Notes: generated by a model from the sequence alone, not told the origin. 64,000 nt of DNA from Hydractinia symbiolongicarpus (GCF_029227915.1 NC_079875.1:17975001-18039000), one strand, 5' to 3'. Shown: positions 1 through 13,600, numbered from the stretch's first letter. Made by a program: numbers and translations.

Positions 1-1763
1 ATGGCATGACCACTATAGACCGCATCATCTTTTTAACCTCTGCTAACCACGTGAATTAAATAAACCGGAAAAAAACAAATGAAAAACTCTTGATTCAAAA
101 TTCTAAAAAACATACCCTCAGCCAGAAAATACTTCACCTCCCCCGCTCCCTTGTATTGTACAAAATTTGGCAAACTTTTGAAGTGTTTGTAGAAGCGAAT
201 GGAAAAGCATTTTACATTCACAACAAATGTCCTAGTAAGGAGACTCTACATTCCTAGTTCATACCATCAGTAACCCCGAAAGTAACTTCCTTGTGACCAA
301 CTATATCCAGTATGTATAATTAACTTTTTTTTACTTTTTTTAAAGATTTACTGTTTCACATAAAGATTTTTTTCTACAATAGCATTGTAAAAAGTGTTGT
401 GCAAACATTGGTCATTTAACAACCTCTAAGTGCCGTGGAAAGGTGTCGTAAAATGTCTCACAAAAATACATGCGCATTTGATAAGTGGGATAGGGACTAA
501 CCCTAGGTTACTTAGAATTGAATGTAAAGAAAGAATGTCAATATCTGCAAATAAATATAATTATGATAAATTTCGTCATCATCTTCGACGTCAATGTCTG
601 CAACACCTCTTTTCGTGAATTCACGATAATTAACAAGCTTTGTCATGTTTACTACCAAGCTTTGCCATGCCTAAAACACAACCTCAACCCAGGGATTCTC
701 TGTGTCTTTTTTATACTGCGACGACCTGAGGGTGAAGGTTAATCTAAAATGCAACCTTGATCTTTCTGCGATATAGAAGAGCAACTTTGTTAAGAGACTA
801 AAAGCCTGAAGAGCTGAGATAAATTAGCAGATTTGGCAAATTTGATGGATGACAAGTAAGGGGATTAAACTTTATGTTGAAAATTAATTCCCAGAGAATG
901 TACAAAAACAAAGCCTTTAATTTTTCCAACTGATAAATGATTAGCTTTATAATGAGAGCCACCGTCTGTCTCTACGCAAAATAGCTGCTTCACAGCTTTA
1001 TTTCGGACTTCCCGATACATAGTAATTCATACTTTGTGCTAATAGGCAACCAAGGATGCACGAGATGCCGACGTGGGAAGATTTTTGCATCGGGTAAGAA
1101 AAAATTTGTACAGGTATTAACGTATTCAAAATAAGAATGAAGTAAGTTTTCTGTGTAATCGCTAAGCTTCTTTCCTTCAGTGGATAGAGGTGAAGAGAAA
1201 ACATTTAATCCCGTTATAAGAAGACAACGAACTTTTTTGTGAGGCTTAACTTTTCTTGTGTACTTCTTCCACAAATCAACTCTAAACAAAACTCGCTGCT
1301 TGCCATCTTTCGGCATCTAATTGAAATTTGCTATACAAAATGTCATGATTTTTTTGTTGACTGCGCAATTCTACCTTCTCAAGTGTGTAAAAGATGCTTT
1401 CTAAAGGTAAAATCATTGTGGTCTGCATGATGCTTTCATTGAGACCATAAACTAGTTTTATCTCCTCTATTTCAGCTATGACAATTAGAGAGTCATCCTT
1501 AGAGTGGCACATATGTCACTCAAATGAAAATCCTAATTGGCTTGATTATAAAATAATCAATTAAAAACAATGAAAGAATTGTCTGTAAAAATATCCCGAA
1601 AACTAATAGAGGTATAAGCATAAAACCTAACAATGCATTTAAACATACACTTTGTGCCAAATTTGTCCGGCAAAACCGCACCAGTCTTTTCGTATGTCAT
1701 TAAGCATTACAGTCTAGATTTATAAAAACCGCAAAAGCCTGGGAGCGAATTACTTTAACAAAG
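1..1763. other. A/T-rich non-coding sequence upstream of the first cysteine-rich gene
   Basis: I see no coding exon, RNA gene or recognisable repeat here. The open frames are short, overlap on both strands and show no protein family features. Confidence 0.5.
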
Positions 1764-1773
1764 TATAAATAAG
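1764..1773 (+). promoter_or_regulatory. TATA-box-like site
   Basis: TATAAATAAG lies 88 bases before the ATG of the first cysteine-rich gene. That spacing allows a start of transcription near 1795 and a short 5' leader. The placement is suggestive, but the surrounding DNA is A/T-rich and a chance match is possible. Confidence 0.4.
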
Positions 1774-1851
1774 TAAGCTGCACAGCATGCTTTAGTTTGT
1801 GAGTAAAAATTGGGAGAGCAAGGCAGACACTGTGAATTATACAGTACAAGA

Positions 1852-4511
1852 ATGGCGTTGGCATTGCTGTTCTTCATCAGTATCACGCTCTTGCCATGTG
1901 CACACACAATCTGGCAGAACTCACTACAACAGTGCTTGGCTAAAGAGTCTTGTCAAAAGTTAGTAACAGGGTAAGTGTCTTTGAATTTAGTGTTTATTAA
2001 GATGACGTTGATAAGTTAGTCAGGTAGAAACTGAATGCCTTAGTCCCAACTCTTGCTCCGGCAGTAAACGTGTTTGGATACATCCGATGGCTCTGAGTTG
2101 AATCCTGAACTGTAAGAACTCGATAAACCACAGCAGATATAAAAAACTATAAGAAGTCTTCTATGATTGTATCTCTCATGTAAATACGGCAAGTAGTACA
2201 TAAGCACCTGTATATATCAGGCGACTTATATACAGCTTTAAAATAATAAATGTCTAGAAGTGCAGTGGAACAGGCGAAAAAAAATTCGAAGTGGACAGTC
2301 TAAAGCAGAAACCTCCTTAAAGCGGACACTGTTTTCAGGTCCCGTACTTTCTCCCAGAATTTTTACTCTTTTTGACTAGCTGTATAACTTTGCAACCATT
2401 TTCAGTCGTACCAGTTTTTCATATTTTTCTATCCTCTACTGCCTAAAATATCCAAAAACGTCTCTGTTGAGCAAAATTTTATTTCTTTAGGGCATATTTT
2501 CTTTTAAAAATGTTTATTCGCCTAACTGGGGAAAGGGAAAATTGTAATATTGACAGGCCTAATGGGTTTTCGGCTACGCAGTAGATTTTTTTCTTGCCAA
2601 AAAAACGAAAACCTTTTCAAGGAGGACACTTTAAGTGTTTGCTTTAAGGAGGTTCCACTGTACATTTTAATTTAGTTTTGTTTTGTATTTTTTTTAATAT
2701 TCTCTATTCACTAAAAATACCTTTCGATTGGGTGACATAAAATACAGTGGAATCTGAGCCTTGTTTTTTCATTTTTTTCTTATCAATAACTACACGGCTT
2801 GAACGTTCTTTCTTAACTTCTCTGCAATTTATGCTTGTATGAGAAAATTGTTTTGTTTTTGCTGGTAATACATTACATCAACGCGCCGATGTAAATGTTA
2901 TTTCGAAATATTATACTTGAATTCTCATTGGAAATTCCATTTGTACCTTCCGTTATATTAAAGCGTACCCTCTTCTACAGCAGATACATTGTTATACTTC
3001 CGACACTGTAAATTACTTTTGTTGTTGTTGCACTCAGACTACAAGTCCACCTCCTTGTTTCTACAAGCTAGAAAAAGATTCAAAGAATCAAGTTTTCCTA
3101 GTGTCCATAAATAGACTACTTCACACATAACAAACTTTTGCCAAACAGTCTTAATGAAAGGTTTTTTTCAGTACCTAAGAGCACAAATCTTCGGGAAATT
3201 GTTCCAACAAAAAAAAACAATTCAATATCTATGGTAATAATACCCTTGTTTGTCTGTTTGTGCGTCAGATATTACCGGAGTAGCTATGACTTCCTTTCTT
3301 GCCGCTAGTAAGTAATAATTGCAAAACCACACACAAACATGTAGTTGTACATGCACAATGTCAGATGTAAACAACATAACCGGAAATTAAAATATGTTTT
3401 GTTGTAATGATTGATTGCGTTGGAGGAGAGAATAACTACTTTGGGTTTTTCATAATTTCTTGAAAAGAGCAAAACCATTAATCAGATTCTTGACTCATAT
3501 GGAATAATGATTTAAGTGAAAAGATGTGTCAAGCCTAAAATGTTCTGAAATCGTTCTGAACATTTGACTCAACTGACAGCTTTGTCTGAGAGATTAAACA
3601 CAAACATTTTTTTCTTAGAAACAATTTTAAACAATAAAAAAACAGCATATTAGGAAGTACTAGACAACTATAATACCAACACCATTCATATCCACCTTCT
3701 GAGCAACATTGCTGTGACTTACAGCTAGTTGAAACTTTTGAAATACATTGCTAAAATACTAATCAATATAAGTACTACAGATTGAGAGTTTTTATTTGAT
3801 GATGTTTTTGTTGTTGTTATTGTTGTTGTTATTGTTGTTGTTATTGTTGTTTTGTTGTTGTTATTGTTTCTGTTGTTGTTGTTATTGTTATTGTTTTTGC
3901 TGTTGGTGGTGTTGGTGGTGGTGTTGTTGTTTTAAAAGATATTTCACTATGCATTTTTCAGTGTGGTATATGAACACTGTAGCGGTTTATTCAATGCAAG
4001 AAATATCAAAGATAAAATGGATAACATCAACATCACATGCTCACTGCAATGTCGGTCACATTTACAAGAACTTGAAGTAAAATCTGCTGATTTCAACAAA
4101 CTAATGACCACTGATTGTGGTGATAACACGGATTGTCCAACGTATAAACATCGTATACGTCGCTGTTTGCGTGGAGAAATACGAGAGTTTTCTACTTCAA
4201 ATTTACTCAAAAATGGCTGCACCAGAGCTTATCAACGATGTCAACGAAACAAGCGATGCAAAAAAATGCATGATGACATGACAAACATTCACTGTAACTT
4301 GTTGATACCTGGTATTGAATGCACACAAGAATGCGAAAAAGCATTAATGGCGTTGACTCACACGAGGAAAGCGAAAAAATATTTACATTGTCGTTGCGAC
4401 AGTAGTTTTCACTACGAAGGAGTGTGTCATAACATTCGAAATAACGCTCTTACTCTGTGTAAATCGAAAGAATTTCGTTCGTTCTTAAAACACAAAAACT
4501 TCCGCACATAG
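1852..4511 (+). CDS. Secreted cysteine-rich GAS1/GDNF-receptor-like protein, copy A (2 exons)
   Basis: Spliced gene: exon 1 is 1852-1970, then GTAAGT; exon 2 is 3962-4511 after a TTTTTCAG acceptor. The split codon GG|T keeps the frame and gives 222 residues. Exon 1 encodes a hydrophobic signal peptide (residues 1-18) followed by a W-x(5)-QQC start of the mature protein. Exon 2 carries two cysteine-rich units. The second has the CxxAYxxCxxxxxC ... ECxxECExAL ... CxC ... C spacing typical of the GDNF-receptor/GAS1 domain. There is no hydrophobic C-terminal tail, so a GPI anchor is unlikely and the product is probably secreted. In vertebrates such domains bind GDNF-family ligands or Hedgehog; the ligand here is unknown. 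Copy B lies inverted at 19798-23149. The family call rests on cysteine spacing read by eye. Confidence 0.7.
2263..2660. mobile_element. Degenerate Tc1/mariner-type MITE in the copy A intron
   Basis: The two ends begin with CAGTGGAAC in inverted orientation. Both sides also carry inverted copies of an AACCTCCTTAAAGC-type sequence followed by a GGACACT-like block. The right end is followed by TA. About 400 bp long with no coding capacity. This end sequence resembles mariner-class TIRs, and the left TA has been lost. Confidence 0.5.
3796..3935 (+). repeat. TTG/TTA trinucleotide microsatellite next to a splice acceptor
   Basis: About 140 bp of TTG units interspersed with TTA, TTT and GGT variants end some 25 bp before the exon 2 acceptor of copy A. 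The run sits where a pyrimidine tract is expected and contains many Gs. The open frame across it is a repeat artefact. Confidence 0.85.
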
Positions 4512-4531
4512 TGTGAAATCTAAGCGAAAAA

Positions 4532-4543
4532 AATAAAAATAAA
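4532..4543 (+). terminator. Poly(A) signal of copy A
   Basis: Two overlapping AATAAA hexamers lie 21-32 bases after the TAG stop of copy A, a normal place for a short 3' UTR signal. Confidence 0.55.
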
Positions 4544-4957
4544 AACTTTGTTGTTAAGTAAAGCAAATTTTACCAAACGTTGATGATATTCAACTGGGCC
4601 AATGCCTCGTTGAGTATCACAAGCTCAACTAAATAATTTTTGATATCTGATTTCATCTCTTACATGATCTGTTTATTTAGTATTTTCGTGATATTTTATG
4701 GTTCCAATTTTGTTATATGAAGGTAATTTTTAGCTGAATTATTTTGAGTGATTCTAAACAGATAGTTATGAAAATTGGTTTTCATCGTTTTCATTGTCCT
4801 TTTATGGTTCTTGTATTTTATCAAAGCGCTATAGACCAAGAAGTCGTTCGTTAGAAGCGAATTTCGAATAGAAAACTGGGAGAAAATGCAACCTAAAATA
4901 GCACTTGAATGATTTCATATTTATTATTCTCTTATATATATTCTTTGTTATTATTAT

Positions 4958-5190
4958 TCCGCATATTTATCCAGGATATAGTCACTTCAGTGTTGGAAAC
5001 AATCTTATTAACGTGAGTCCTGTGTTCTGAATGTATACATTAGGTGTACACCGGCATTGCCTACCCAATTTTACATTACAATTTCTCTCACATGGCATGG
5101 CCCGACCTGTAGCTGTGATGAAGACACTTGCTTAGCATGCCCGCGCTGTGGACCGAACCATGGACTTCGTGATTACGTCACTTCTTTCAT
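4958..5190 (-). mobile_element. tRNA-derived SINE, 5'-truncated copy
   Basis: On the minus strand this copy carries a Pol III B-box block (GGTTCGGTCCAC), then AGCGCG, GCATGCTAAGCAAGTG, ACAGCTAC, a GTGACTATATCC block, and an AATAATAATAA tail. The same order of blocks occurs on the plus strand at 25876-26113. The A-box end is missing. Confidence 0.7.
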
Positions 5191-5205
5191 TTTCTAATTT
5201 ACGCT

Positions 5206-5244
5206 CATTCATAGTTACTCGAGTTTTTCGAGTAACTATGAATG
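5206..5244. repeat. Perfect hairpin, 17-bp arms, 5-base loop
   Basis: CATTCATAGTTACTCGA is followed by loop GTTTT and then its exact reverse complement. It sits at the 5' edge of the truncated SINE, so it may mark a rearrangement at that insertion. Confidence 0.85.
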
Positions 5245-5507
5245 ATTCAACAGTATCTTCTGGAGGGTTGTTCAATATTTGTGGGCCTAAGCGTGTTCGG
5301 GATAATTCAATAAAGTAATGCAAGGTTCTAAATAAGGTGCCTAACAAATAAATGTTAGTCAACTTGAAATAGATAAACGAGGCATTTTTATGACGACATT
5401 TGCTTCGTCATCGAATAAAGGTGGAAAGTTATATCATTGTCTCTGAACCTTTGACCTTATCACAAAAAATTAGCAAGCTGGGAGATTTTTAACATAGTTG
5501 TTAGGAC

Positions 5508-5545
5508 AATCAATTAAGTTAGTGATGTCTCTAACTTAATTGATT
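5508..5545. repeat. Perfect hairpin, 15-bp arms
   Basis: Arms at 5508-5522 and 5531-5545 (AATCAATTAAGTTAG and its reverse complement) flank an 8-base loop. No gene is nearby. Confidence 0.85.
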
Positions 5546-6997
5546 ATCACATCCACTAATGCAAGTACAATTACTGTCTTGATCATAAAAATAAACTCAA
5601 CTAAAAATGAATAGTTTACAGCATTTTCAAATATGGTAAGACATTAATGACTAAAAATACTATTATTTAATGGCATCATTGTCACTATGTGTCTTACTTA
5701 CTCGTTCACTTTGTCCCCAAAACATTTTTACATATTTTCTTAGAACTAAAATTACAAGCAGGTGTAATCAGCACTCTCCCGCTCAGTTAATGTTAGCAAC
5801 CCCACGGAGGAGGGTCTTTGTATCAGTTTAAAAACAATAAAAAGAAACTCGATATAACAGCGAAATCTTATGCAAAATTATTTCCAGAACCGTCTTTAAA
5901 ATCTTTGAGATACAGTTTATCTGAAAGAGGTGTGGGGACTATAATTGAGTCTTCCCTATAAGCTACGTAAGTTTGAATTCCTCTTTTTGATGTGTTTATT
6001 ACAAATTAAGAGGTTTTTGCTGTCATAGTTCAGTGATCCAATAACTGGTGCATTCTCCTACTTGATAAAAGAAGATATAAAAGATGTTTCTAAGGTAGGA
6101 GGTTTGATAAGTCAATCACCTTCGCATGTGTAGAAAGAATTATATTATAAAAAATCTAAACAACGAAGTCAAAGCGCGATACAACAAGCTACAGCAATAC
6201 AATATTAGAATATTAGAAAGCAAAGCAACAAGCACTGAAAGTTTGAAGATAAAGTCTACGGTTGGAGGGCCACAAGATACGGATGACCTTATCTAACATG
6301 TTCACGTGAATTTAGAGCCAAGCTTAGAAACACTTGGAATTTAATTAGCATTTATATATCAGAGTACTCACAAGTGATGGTGTATATTGTATTAGTCGCG
6401 GGTATTAAGTTTAAAGCAACCGAAAAACAATTTTTTTTCAAGTGTATTTCGCATAACGTCTTTCGGCGTACCAATCATTGCGTAAATTAAAATTACTCAA
6501 CAAATAGCAAGAAAAAAAAACAGTAAAATTAAGAGATTCACAAAAGATACGAATGCGTTACCTTTCTTTGTTTGTTTTCGCGCCTTTAATTTTCAACCAA
6601 AAGTTTCGCTATCGAACGTCTTTGTGCCAAGACACAAAAATTAATACGAATAAGGTGAGTGCGCAAAGATCCTGCGCGAAGAACTTGTGTATATAGTTGA
6701 ATTGCTTTTTTCTATGATTTAAATTCTGCACTACACAGTGCCCTATCATACAAACACTGCAAATATCACACGTGATTGTCAAATAAAGAAAAGCCGTAAT
6801 TGTAATCCAGACTTATCCAGAAGAGCAAAATCTGGTTCGGATACTGCTCATGTTTTTCAAGCAAAGAAATCAAATTGTTAGCAGCGTTGTAATAAGAACT
6901 AAAAAGCTTACTTGATCAATGATCTTGTAAATTAGACAGACTAAGGCAGTGGAAGCATCAAATTATTACTTATATTCGAAAATGATTAATGACATTT

Positions 6998-7036
6998 TAT
7001 ACTTTATTGGGAAAAATTTTGTCCCAATAAAGTATA
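6998..7036. repeat. Hairpin, 15-bp arms
   Basis: TATACTTTATTGGGA at 6998-7012 and its exact reverse complement at 7022-7036 flank a 9-base loop. The words AAGTATAAACTAAT and AAGTATAAACTAATAA recur in the next 40 bases. Confidence 0.8.
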
Positions 7037-10000
7037 AACTAATTAAAAAGTAAACTAACAAAAGTATAAACTAATAAACTGGCTCTAATTGTCTCGATTC
7101 CAGGAGCTGTTGTCTCTATTTGCATATCGGACGGTGAAATGAACTTACTTCATCAGACCTATCAATAAGCGCAGCGCCGAAAAGAGACAAAAAACTTGGG
7201 AAGGAGGTTGCATGAAAGGTGACTTAAAAATATTAACCTAATGAATGAATTGGCCTAGGTTAAATATTTTGTTCGCTTTCAGTCGATTTTATAGAGATTG
7301 AGCTTTAGTGATCTATAAAGAGGACCTCTTATCTTTTCAATCGATGATTTTTTGATCGATTCGACCATTTTTGTTTAATTGAAACTGCCCTAGCCCTTAA
7401 TCCTCACCTACTACAACCTCGTATAAAGGGCTGGTTAGATTTTTGCATTTAATTTTATTTCAATACGAAGACTTAACAAGCCGTAAAGGAGCGAGGTTGC
7501 ATCACCAGTTGGAAATATAATATAGCGGCATTTTTATGTATGTTTTTTTTATGTATTCACATAAAAAAACATGTCTGAACTAAAGATGTTGCTATTGTCA
7601 GCCTGTTTAAAAAATTCTTTAGTCTTTATTGATGTGCATTTTTTTGTGCTTGGAAAAATTTACTGACTTAACATCCTTATGTTTAGTTTCAATAAGCTAC
7701 TGAAAAACAACAAAACAACAACAACAACATACAACAAAAGGTTTGCCATTTTTAGTTGAGAAGATTTGAAGAGTTTTGCTGAGAATTTTCAAAAAAAGCT
7801 ACTGAAAAAATACAACACGATTTTTAGTCACGTTTTCGTCCGCAGGGTTTGTTTCCTTATGCCAAAGCCGCTAGCGATTACTTCGCCGCTGGCCTCAATG
7901 TTAAAAATTCAAAAGCCACCTGGGGACGAGGTTAGTCACAGGACTCTTTTACGTTTTCTATACTTACAGGACCATTAGCCACGAAAAGTTGGTTTTGAAG
8001 GCGATCTGGGTATTTATGAATAGAGTACATGACGAGTATGAGCATATAACGAGTTGAACTAACCGAGCTAAATGACCTAGACGCGGTAAACCTAATTGCA
8101 TTCATAATTTTATAGAAAGACAGAATTGATGGTGGTTTTTGTTTCACAAGATTTTTTTCTTTTACCACATGTTGCATAACACGAATTGCGTGCATTGAAA
8201 CCATGTCTCGATTACGCAAAAAACTTGTATTGAAATATGGGCTCTACGTTTTTCCAGTTATCTAGCTGAAAAATATGTTAGTAGAATGAAATTTTCACAA
8301 TGAAAAACTTGAATGATGTGGCTTCATAGGAATATATACCATGTTGCTGGAAAACTTTCATATTTTGTATATTTGACGTGCAAAATGGGGAAATTCACTT
8401 ATTTCTCGTCGGATTATATTCGCTATTTCCGTAACCACACAACAATGGCCATGGCTGCAATTTTTGTTGTTTTTACGAGACGGTGGCCTCGCATACCATA
8501 ATAAAACAAATTTTGGATCTACATATGTAGGCGATGGACTTTATTTTGGGCTGCACTACTTTGAATTTGATGACGTCATCGCTGCTTAGGATTTTTCGAT
8601 TTATCTTTTCAAATTTTTTGCGTATGCGCGTTTCTGAAGATCGCTGCCGCGGACTATGTTGAATGAGCATGAAAAAGGCAAAAAACCCTGGGAACGAGGG
8701 TAGAGGTTGCTTTACGCCATAAAAGTTACGCCGCAAAGTGTTTTGAGTTGGGCATAACTATTTTCCATAAACTGTACGTCTGCCTGTCTCTCAACGGTCC
8801 GCAAACAGTTTGATGCCCCAGGCTTGGTTGAAGATTTCAGCACGGGAACTGAAAATATATTAATTCTTTATCTTTGTTTTAATAAATTTCCAAAGGAGAA
8901 AAAGTTTTTATTTGACCTCTACTTTAGCCAAGGCGTAGTTTTTCTTATCACTAGGACATCACAGCCAGGTAAGAACTGATCTGAATTTTTCACGTAATTA
9001 TATATAGTTATATACTAAAAAGGTTATTTTCAAGCTATAGCTAAAGCTAGATATCCATATTTTTTTATTATAACAGTCCTTCAGTAGTTGCACACCTAGT
9101 CTCGGATTGGGGTTAGCATGCTTCTGATCATGTTCATATATGGTATAGACCTTTTTGACTGTTTACATTTTCCGCGGTAAGTCCTTTTGGTAACAACTGC
9201 GCGGTAGGCAGAAAGATGCAGGAGTTTGCTGACGAAAGGTCTTTTCCAGCCAATTTTTCTACAGGACAAAATTGTTGAGGCTTTTAACTATTATCAAGTG
9301 TATATGAATAACATCTGATTGACATATATTTATATAAGGTCAAAGGAATTTGTACCTCAGTTTACCGTCATCTTCATCTTAGGTGTACAATGCAGGAAAT
9401 TTTCATAATACATTATTTATTATTTTTTCCCTATGCTTGAACTCCAAACCCTCAGAGCCCGAACCGGAACTACTGGGACATATATCCAAATGAGGCAAGG
9501 CTTTATCACACGACTTTGTATGCCATGCATCGTACACATCAATAAAAGCCCATGGTATAATAATTTTTTATCTTCAAATGCAGTGACTCGAACACGTATG
9601 GAAGCCATTTTTCAAATGAACCCTTCGTTTATTTCTTACATCACATATAAAAACTTTCAAAAAAGAACACTTTCGATCGATTGCAACATCAATCCAAATT
9701 AAGCAATAGCTTTTTCGAAATAGGATGTATTGAGTATATTTCATTTCTTTCTTTGTGGAACTGTAATGAATATGTTCATCATTTATGTATATTGAATTTT
9801 TAATTATTTTTTTATTTATTTATTTTATTATATATTATATGTTGTACTATACCGGTTCAGTATTTTTTTCATGCTGGTTTAAAGAATGTGGCTCAGGGGC
9901 AACTTAAAATCAAACTTAAAATAAAGCATAACATGCGCGGTGATTTGAGTTGTTGTTGGAAATCCTCAGTAATGACGGTGTGATGGTGTGCGAAGCATGT

Positions 10001-10146
10001 CAGAGGGGTTTATTAAGAAATTTTTTGAGTGATTACTTCATATTTTTATTCTCTGAATGGAAAGTGGATAATAATGAAATTTTTTTAAATAATGAAATTT
10101 TTCATGCGGTGGTAAATATACATGCAGACGGCTGACGGTAAACATG

Positions 10147-10640
10147 CATGTGCCTGACGCTCAGGACATGTCGATGCGCCTGACGCTCAGGGCATCTCTC
10201 ATACACCTGACGCTCAGGGTATGAATAAAAACATCATTATTCTCTAATACACCACGTAAAAAAAAAAACCATAATTAGCATGTGCCTGACGCTCAGGACA
10301 TGTCGATGCATCTGACGCTCAGTGCATCTCATAAAACACCAGTAATTAGCATGTGCCTGACGCTCAGGACATGTCGATGCGCCTGACGCTCAGGGCATCT
10401 CTCATACACCTGACGCTCAGGGTATGAATAAAAACATCATTATTCTCTAATACACCAAGGAAGAAAACACCATAATTAGCATGTGCCTGACGCTCAGGAC
10501 ATGTCGATGCATCTGACGCTCAGTGCATCTCATCTGTATCATGTACCTGACGCTCAGGGCATGAAGACGCCTATAATGCGTATCCTGACGCTCAGGATAC
10601 GCATTATATAGTGGGGCATATCCTGACGCTCAGGATATGC
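10147..10640. repeat. Field of 13 hairpins sharing the core CCTGACGCTCAGG
   Basis: Thirteen palindromes start at 10147, 10173, 10200, 10279, 10305, 10350, 10376, 10403, 10480, 10506, 10540, 10572 and 10616. Each has the core (C)CTGA-CGC-TCAG(G) extended by arms that differ between copies yet remain self-complementary (catgt/acatg, gatgc/gcatc, catac/gtatg). The first ten carry one unpaired base on the 5' side of the core. The last two are perfect, with 17-bp and 11-bp arms around CGC. Part of the field is a direct duplication: the 10147-10223 trio recurs at 10350-10426, linked by an ATAAAAACATCATTATTCTC spacer. No coding sequence is present. Confidence 0.9.
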
Positions 10641-13600
10641 ATTTTGAGCATATGAAGAAGCACGAAGGAGGCACCTTCATTCCTACCCATTCCCCAAAAA
10701 ATTTTCCATAAATAATCTACGCATACTGAACGTGTTGTATTTACTCATTCCAATAGAAATACATTGTTTCTATCAGTTTGTGGTATTATTCTGGAACCCA
10801 AAGCAATTAAAAACCATGTGATAGAAAATAAGAAGTATAATTTGCTCAACTATGTACTTACGAACGCGAAGGCATTCAAATAGAAAGCTCCCTTGCCGTA
10901 AAAACAAACAAACATAAAAATTTCTCAACAAAAGGTGACATTAAGAAGTGGATAAAGAATGTCTTTTTTTTCAACGATCCCTTAAAAAAAAATACAGATA
11001 TAAAAAGCAAGGAAAGTCAAAGTGAAGAAGTAGAGTGGATTAAAAAAGCATATAATTTGGAGCAGGGTTACCATCGACACACAAAAAACAACAAAAGAAC
11101 AGTCCCTTCATCATAAAAAAGTGAAAAATAAAGTATTTCAAAAACCGTATATAAAAGAGAAGAAAGAGTCTAAGTGAAGAAGTATAGAAGTAGAAAAGTG
11201 AAGTTGGAAGCCACAATAAGTTACTTTGAAAGTAAAGAGTTTGGAGCTAGAAGTAGTAAAGTATAAAGTTAGAAGTAGAAAATGAACGCTAGAGTACAAT
11301 TATATTGGAATTCAGTAAAAGGAAGAGCTTTGATATTTTTAGAAGTATATTTTTATATGTATATAGCACACATAAAATTGTCAAGGAGAATTGCTTTCTC
11401 ATAAAAATACATTGGAGCTTCAAACTTAAATTTTTATATTTTACCTCCTTTTTTAAAAAATAAAAAAGCTAGCATATTTGTTTACATTTTATTTTGCATA
11501 AATAATGTGGTGCGTAACTAATTTCTTTAAACAAAAATTTAAAATGCTACACTAAGCTGTTAGCTTGAACAAATTTGCTAGAGAAAGAGGAAATTTTGGT
11601 TTGTTGAACTCTGCAATTTTCATAATTTTTACATTACTATTGTTTCTTTTTATATGTGTTTTACTAAGCATAAATAGCTACCTAGCTTATGTCTCCCAAG
11701 TTTAACTATATTTAGCTGGGTGTCCTAGCTAATGTTAGCTTCAAGCTCCATTAGCTAGCTCTAACCTATGAGTTACGTTGTTATTCCTCTTTTTTAGCTA
11801 TTTATAGTTTTATAGGCGTTTTTAGGCACGAATTATGAAAAAAACTTTTTAAACTTTTAGGTTAGGGTTTATTCGTTTTTATGCCTAACATACAATTTTC
11901 TCACGTTAGCTATACATTACAAGGGGGTCACATGCAATATGACAAAAAGAAGGATTTTTGTAAAATTAAGTGTGTACGTTAATTGGGTTTATTTTTACTA
12001 TTTTGTTTTTGATATCCAGTTAAAATTTTGTAAGCCAGCAAGCCAAGCCAGTCAGGTTATTTCTACAAGTGTTTTATTGATAATTATTACAAAGGTTGTT
12101 GATATTTTTAGGGGGAATTTATTTTTGGTTCAAAATCTCATAGAGAGGATAGTATTTTTGTCTGTTTATATTGTTTGTGTTGCAAACTACTGTTTTTTGC
12201 AATTTTGTGGAAACTTTCGTTAGAAACAGATCACATGCAATATACTAAAAGAGCAATTTTTTGTAGAATTAGACTCCACTGTAAGCTGTTGTGTAAGCTT
12301 TTGTATTTTTATATTTCGTATTATAAGCTTTCGTTGAGAAGAACTAACTGCATGTGATTTTTGCTGGAATAAACTGTTTCACGCTTTTGTGTGTGTTAAG
12401 AATTTTACAAAATTTTGTGGGAATAGATGTTTGTTGATGGAAAAAAAATTACTAAATGTTCTTCAACAACAAAACCATTTTTGTTTCTCTGAATCGTATA
12501 AAACCGTTCTTGTCCTGAAGACATATGAGTTACTTGATCATATTAAAAATGTTTCTGGCAGATCACAAAGGAGAAAATGACAACCTGAAAAGATGTGTAT
12601 ATATAAAAAATGTGTATATATTTTAGAAGATCAAAACATTAAAGTCTTTTACATAAAAGCATTCAAAATAGCGTTCCATGAGTCTCCGTGTTTTGACTGT
12701 TTTAAGAATTTTGCATATTTAATAGAAGCTCGTGTAAAATAAAATTATCAGATTTGTTTTTTGTTGAGTGCTGTTAACTTGAGAAACAACCATTCAAAGA
12801 TTTGTGGATTAGACTAGTTATGTCTTTTTTATTGTTTTTATTGTTTTATGGAAGATGCACCTGTTCATCTTCCACCTAATGAGTTTTTTAGTTAAATGGA
12901 CCAGTTTCTATACCTCCCAACGTCGCTCCCAAAAACGTTCTAATGTTCCAAAACATGCTGAAGTGAGAAATGCATTGGAAGTATTGAGAAAACTTGACGT
13001 ATACAAAAAACATTGTTAAGAGACTTAATAAGACACTATTTTCTTATTTTTCACCATAATTGTGAATGTGTATCTAGTATGTTAAAAAAAATTTAAATTT
13101 GGGTACTTCAAACCTTTTTTAACAAATATTTCTCCAAAAGATGTTTTGTTTTTGTATCAAACTTATTTCTTGGTTATGGTTATATGACTGAGCAATGGAA
13201 ATCACCTTGCATTGGAAACTTATATTCAAGTGCATTCAAAATAGAACGGACCTTAACAAATAAAACATATTTTTAAAAAAAATATTTCCATGAGAAATTA
13301 AAATTAAGAAGAAATGCTAGTTTTGTTAGAATGGTCATGTTCTATATGCAAGGTTATAAATGTACATAAATAGCATTTTCTGGGGCATTTTTGAAACTTC
13401 TGCACTTCATAAGCAAACACTGGTATTGTGCAGTACCATTTCTGTGGTGTATCTACCTACCTGTATATTGCCTGGGTTGTTTCCAAGAATTTTGGCCAAA
13501 TTTTTCAAAAAGAAATTTAAAAAAAGTGTTTTTTTTTTAATCATCATTTCTATGGTAAAACTTTCTACAGATATGAAGTTTTCAATATTTAAATGACTTC

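Larger units (their letters stand above)
4544..10146. other. 5.6 kb of non-coding DNA with scattered repeats and hairpins
   Basis: I found no gene. The stretch holds a minus-strand SINE, three simple hairpins (listed separately) and single copies of a CCTGGGRACGAGGTT-like motif near 7195, 7919 and 8688 that may be the end of a short transposon family. Confidence 0.5.

Noticed and set aside
3796-4080. Leucine/cysteine-rich frame across the TTG run
   Set aside because: A microsatellite artefact running into the wrong frame of the real exon.
10147-10640. CRISPR-like look of regularly repeated palindromes
   Set aside because: The DNA is clearly animal nuclear, spacers are not unique or of fixed length, blocks of repeat plus spacer are themselves duplicated, and there are no cas genes.
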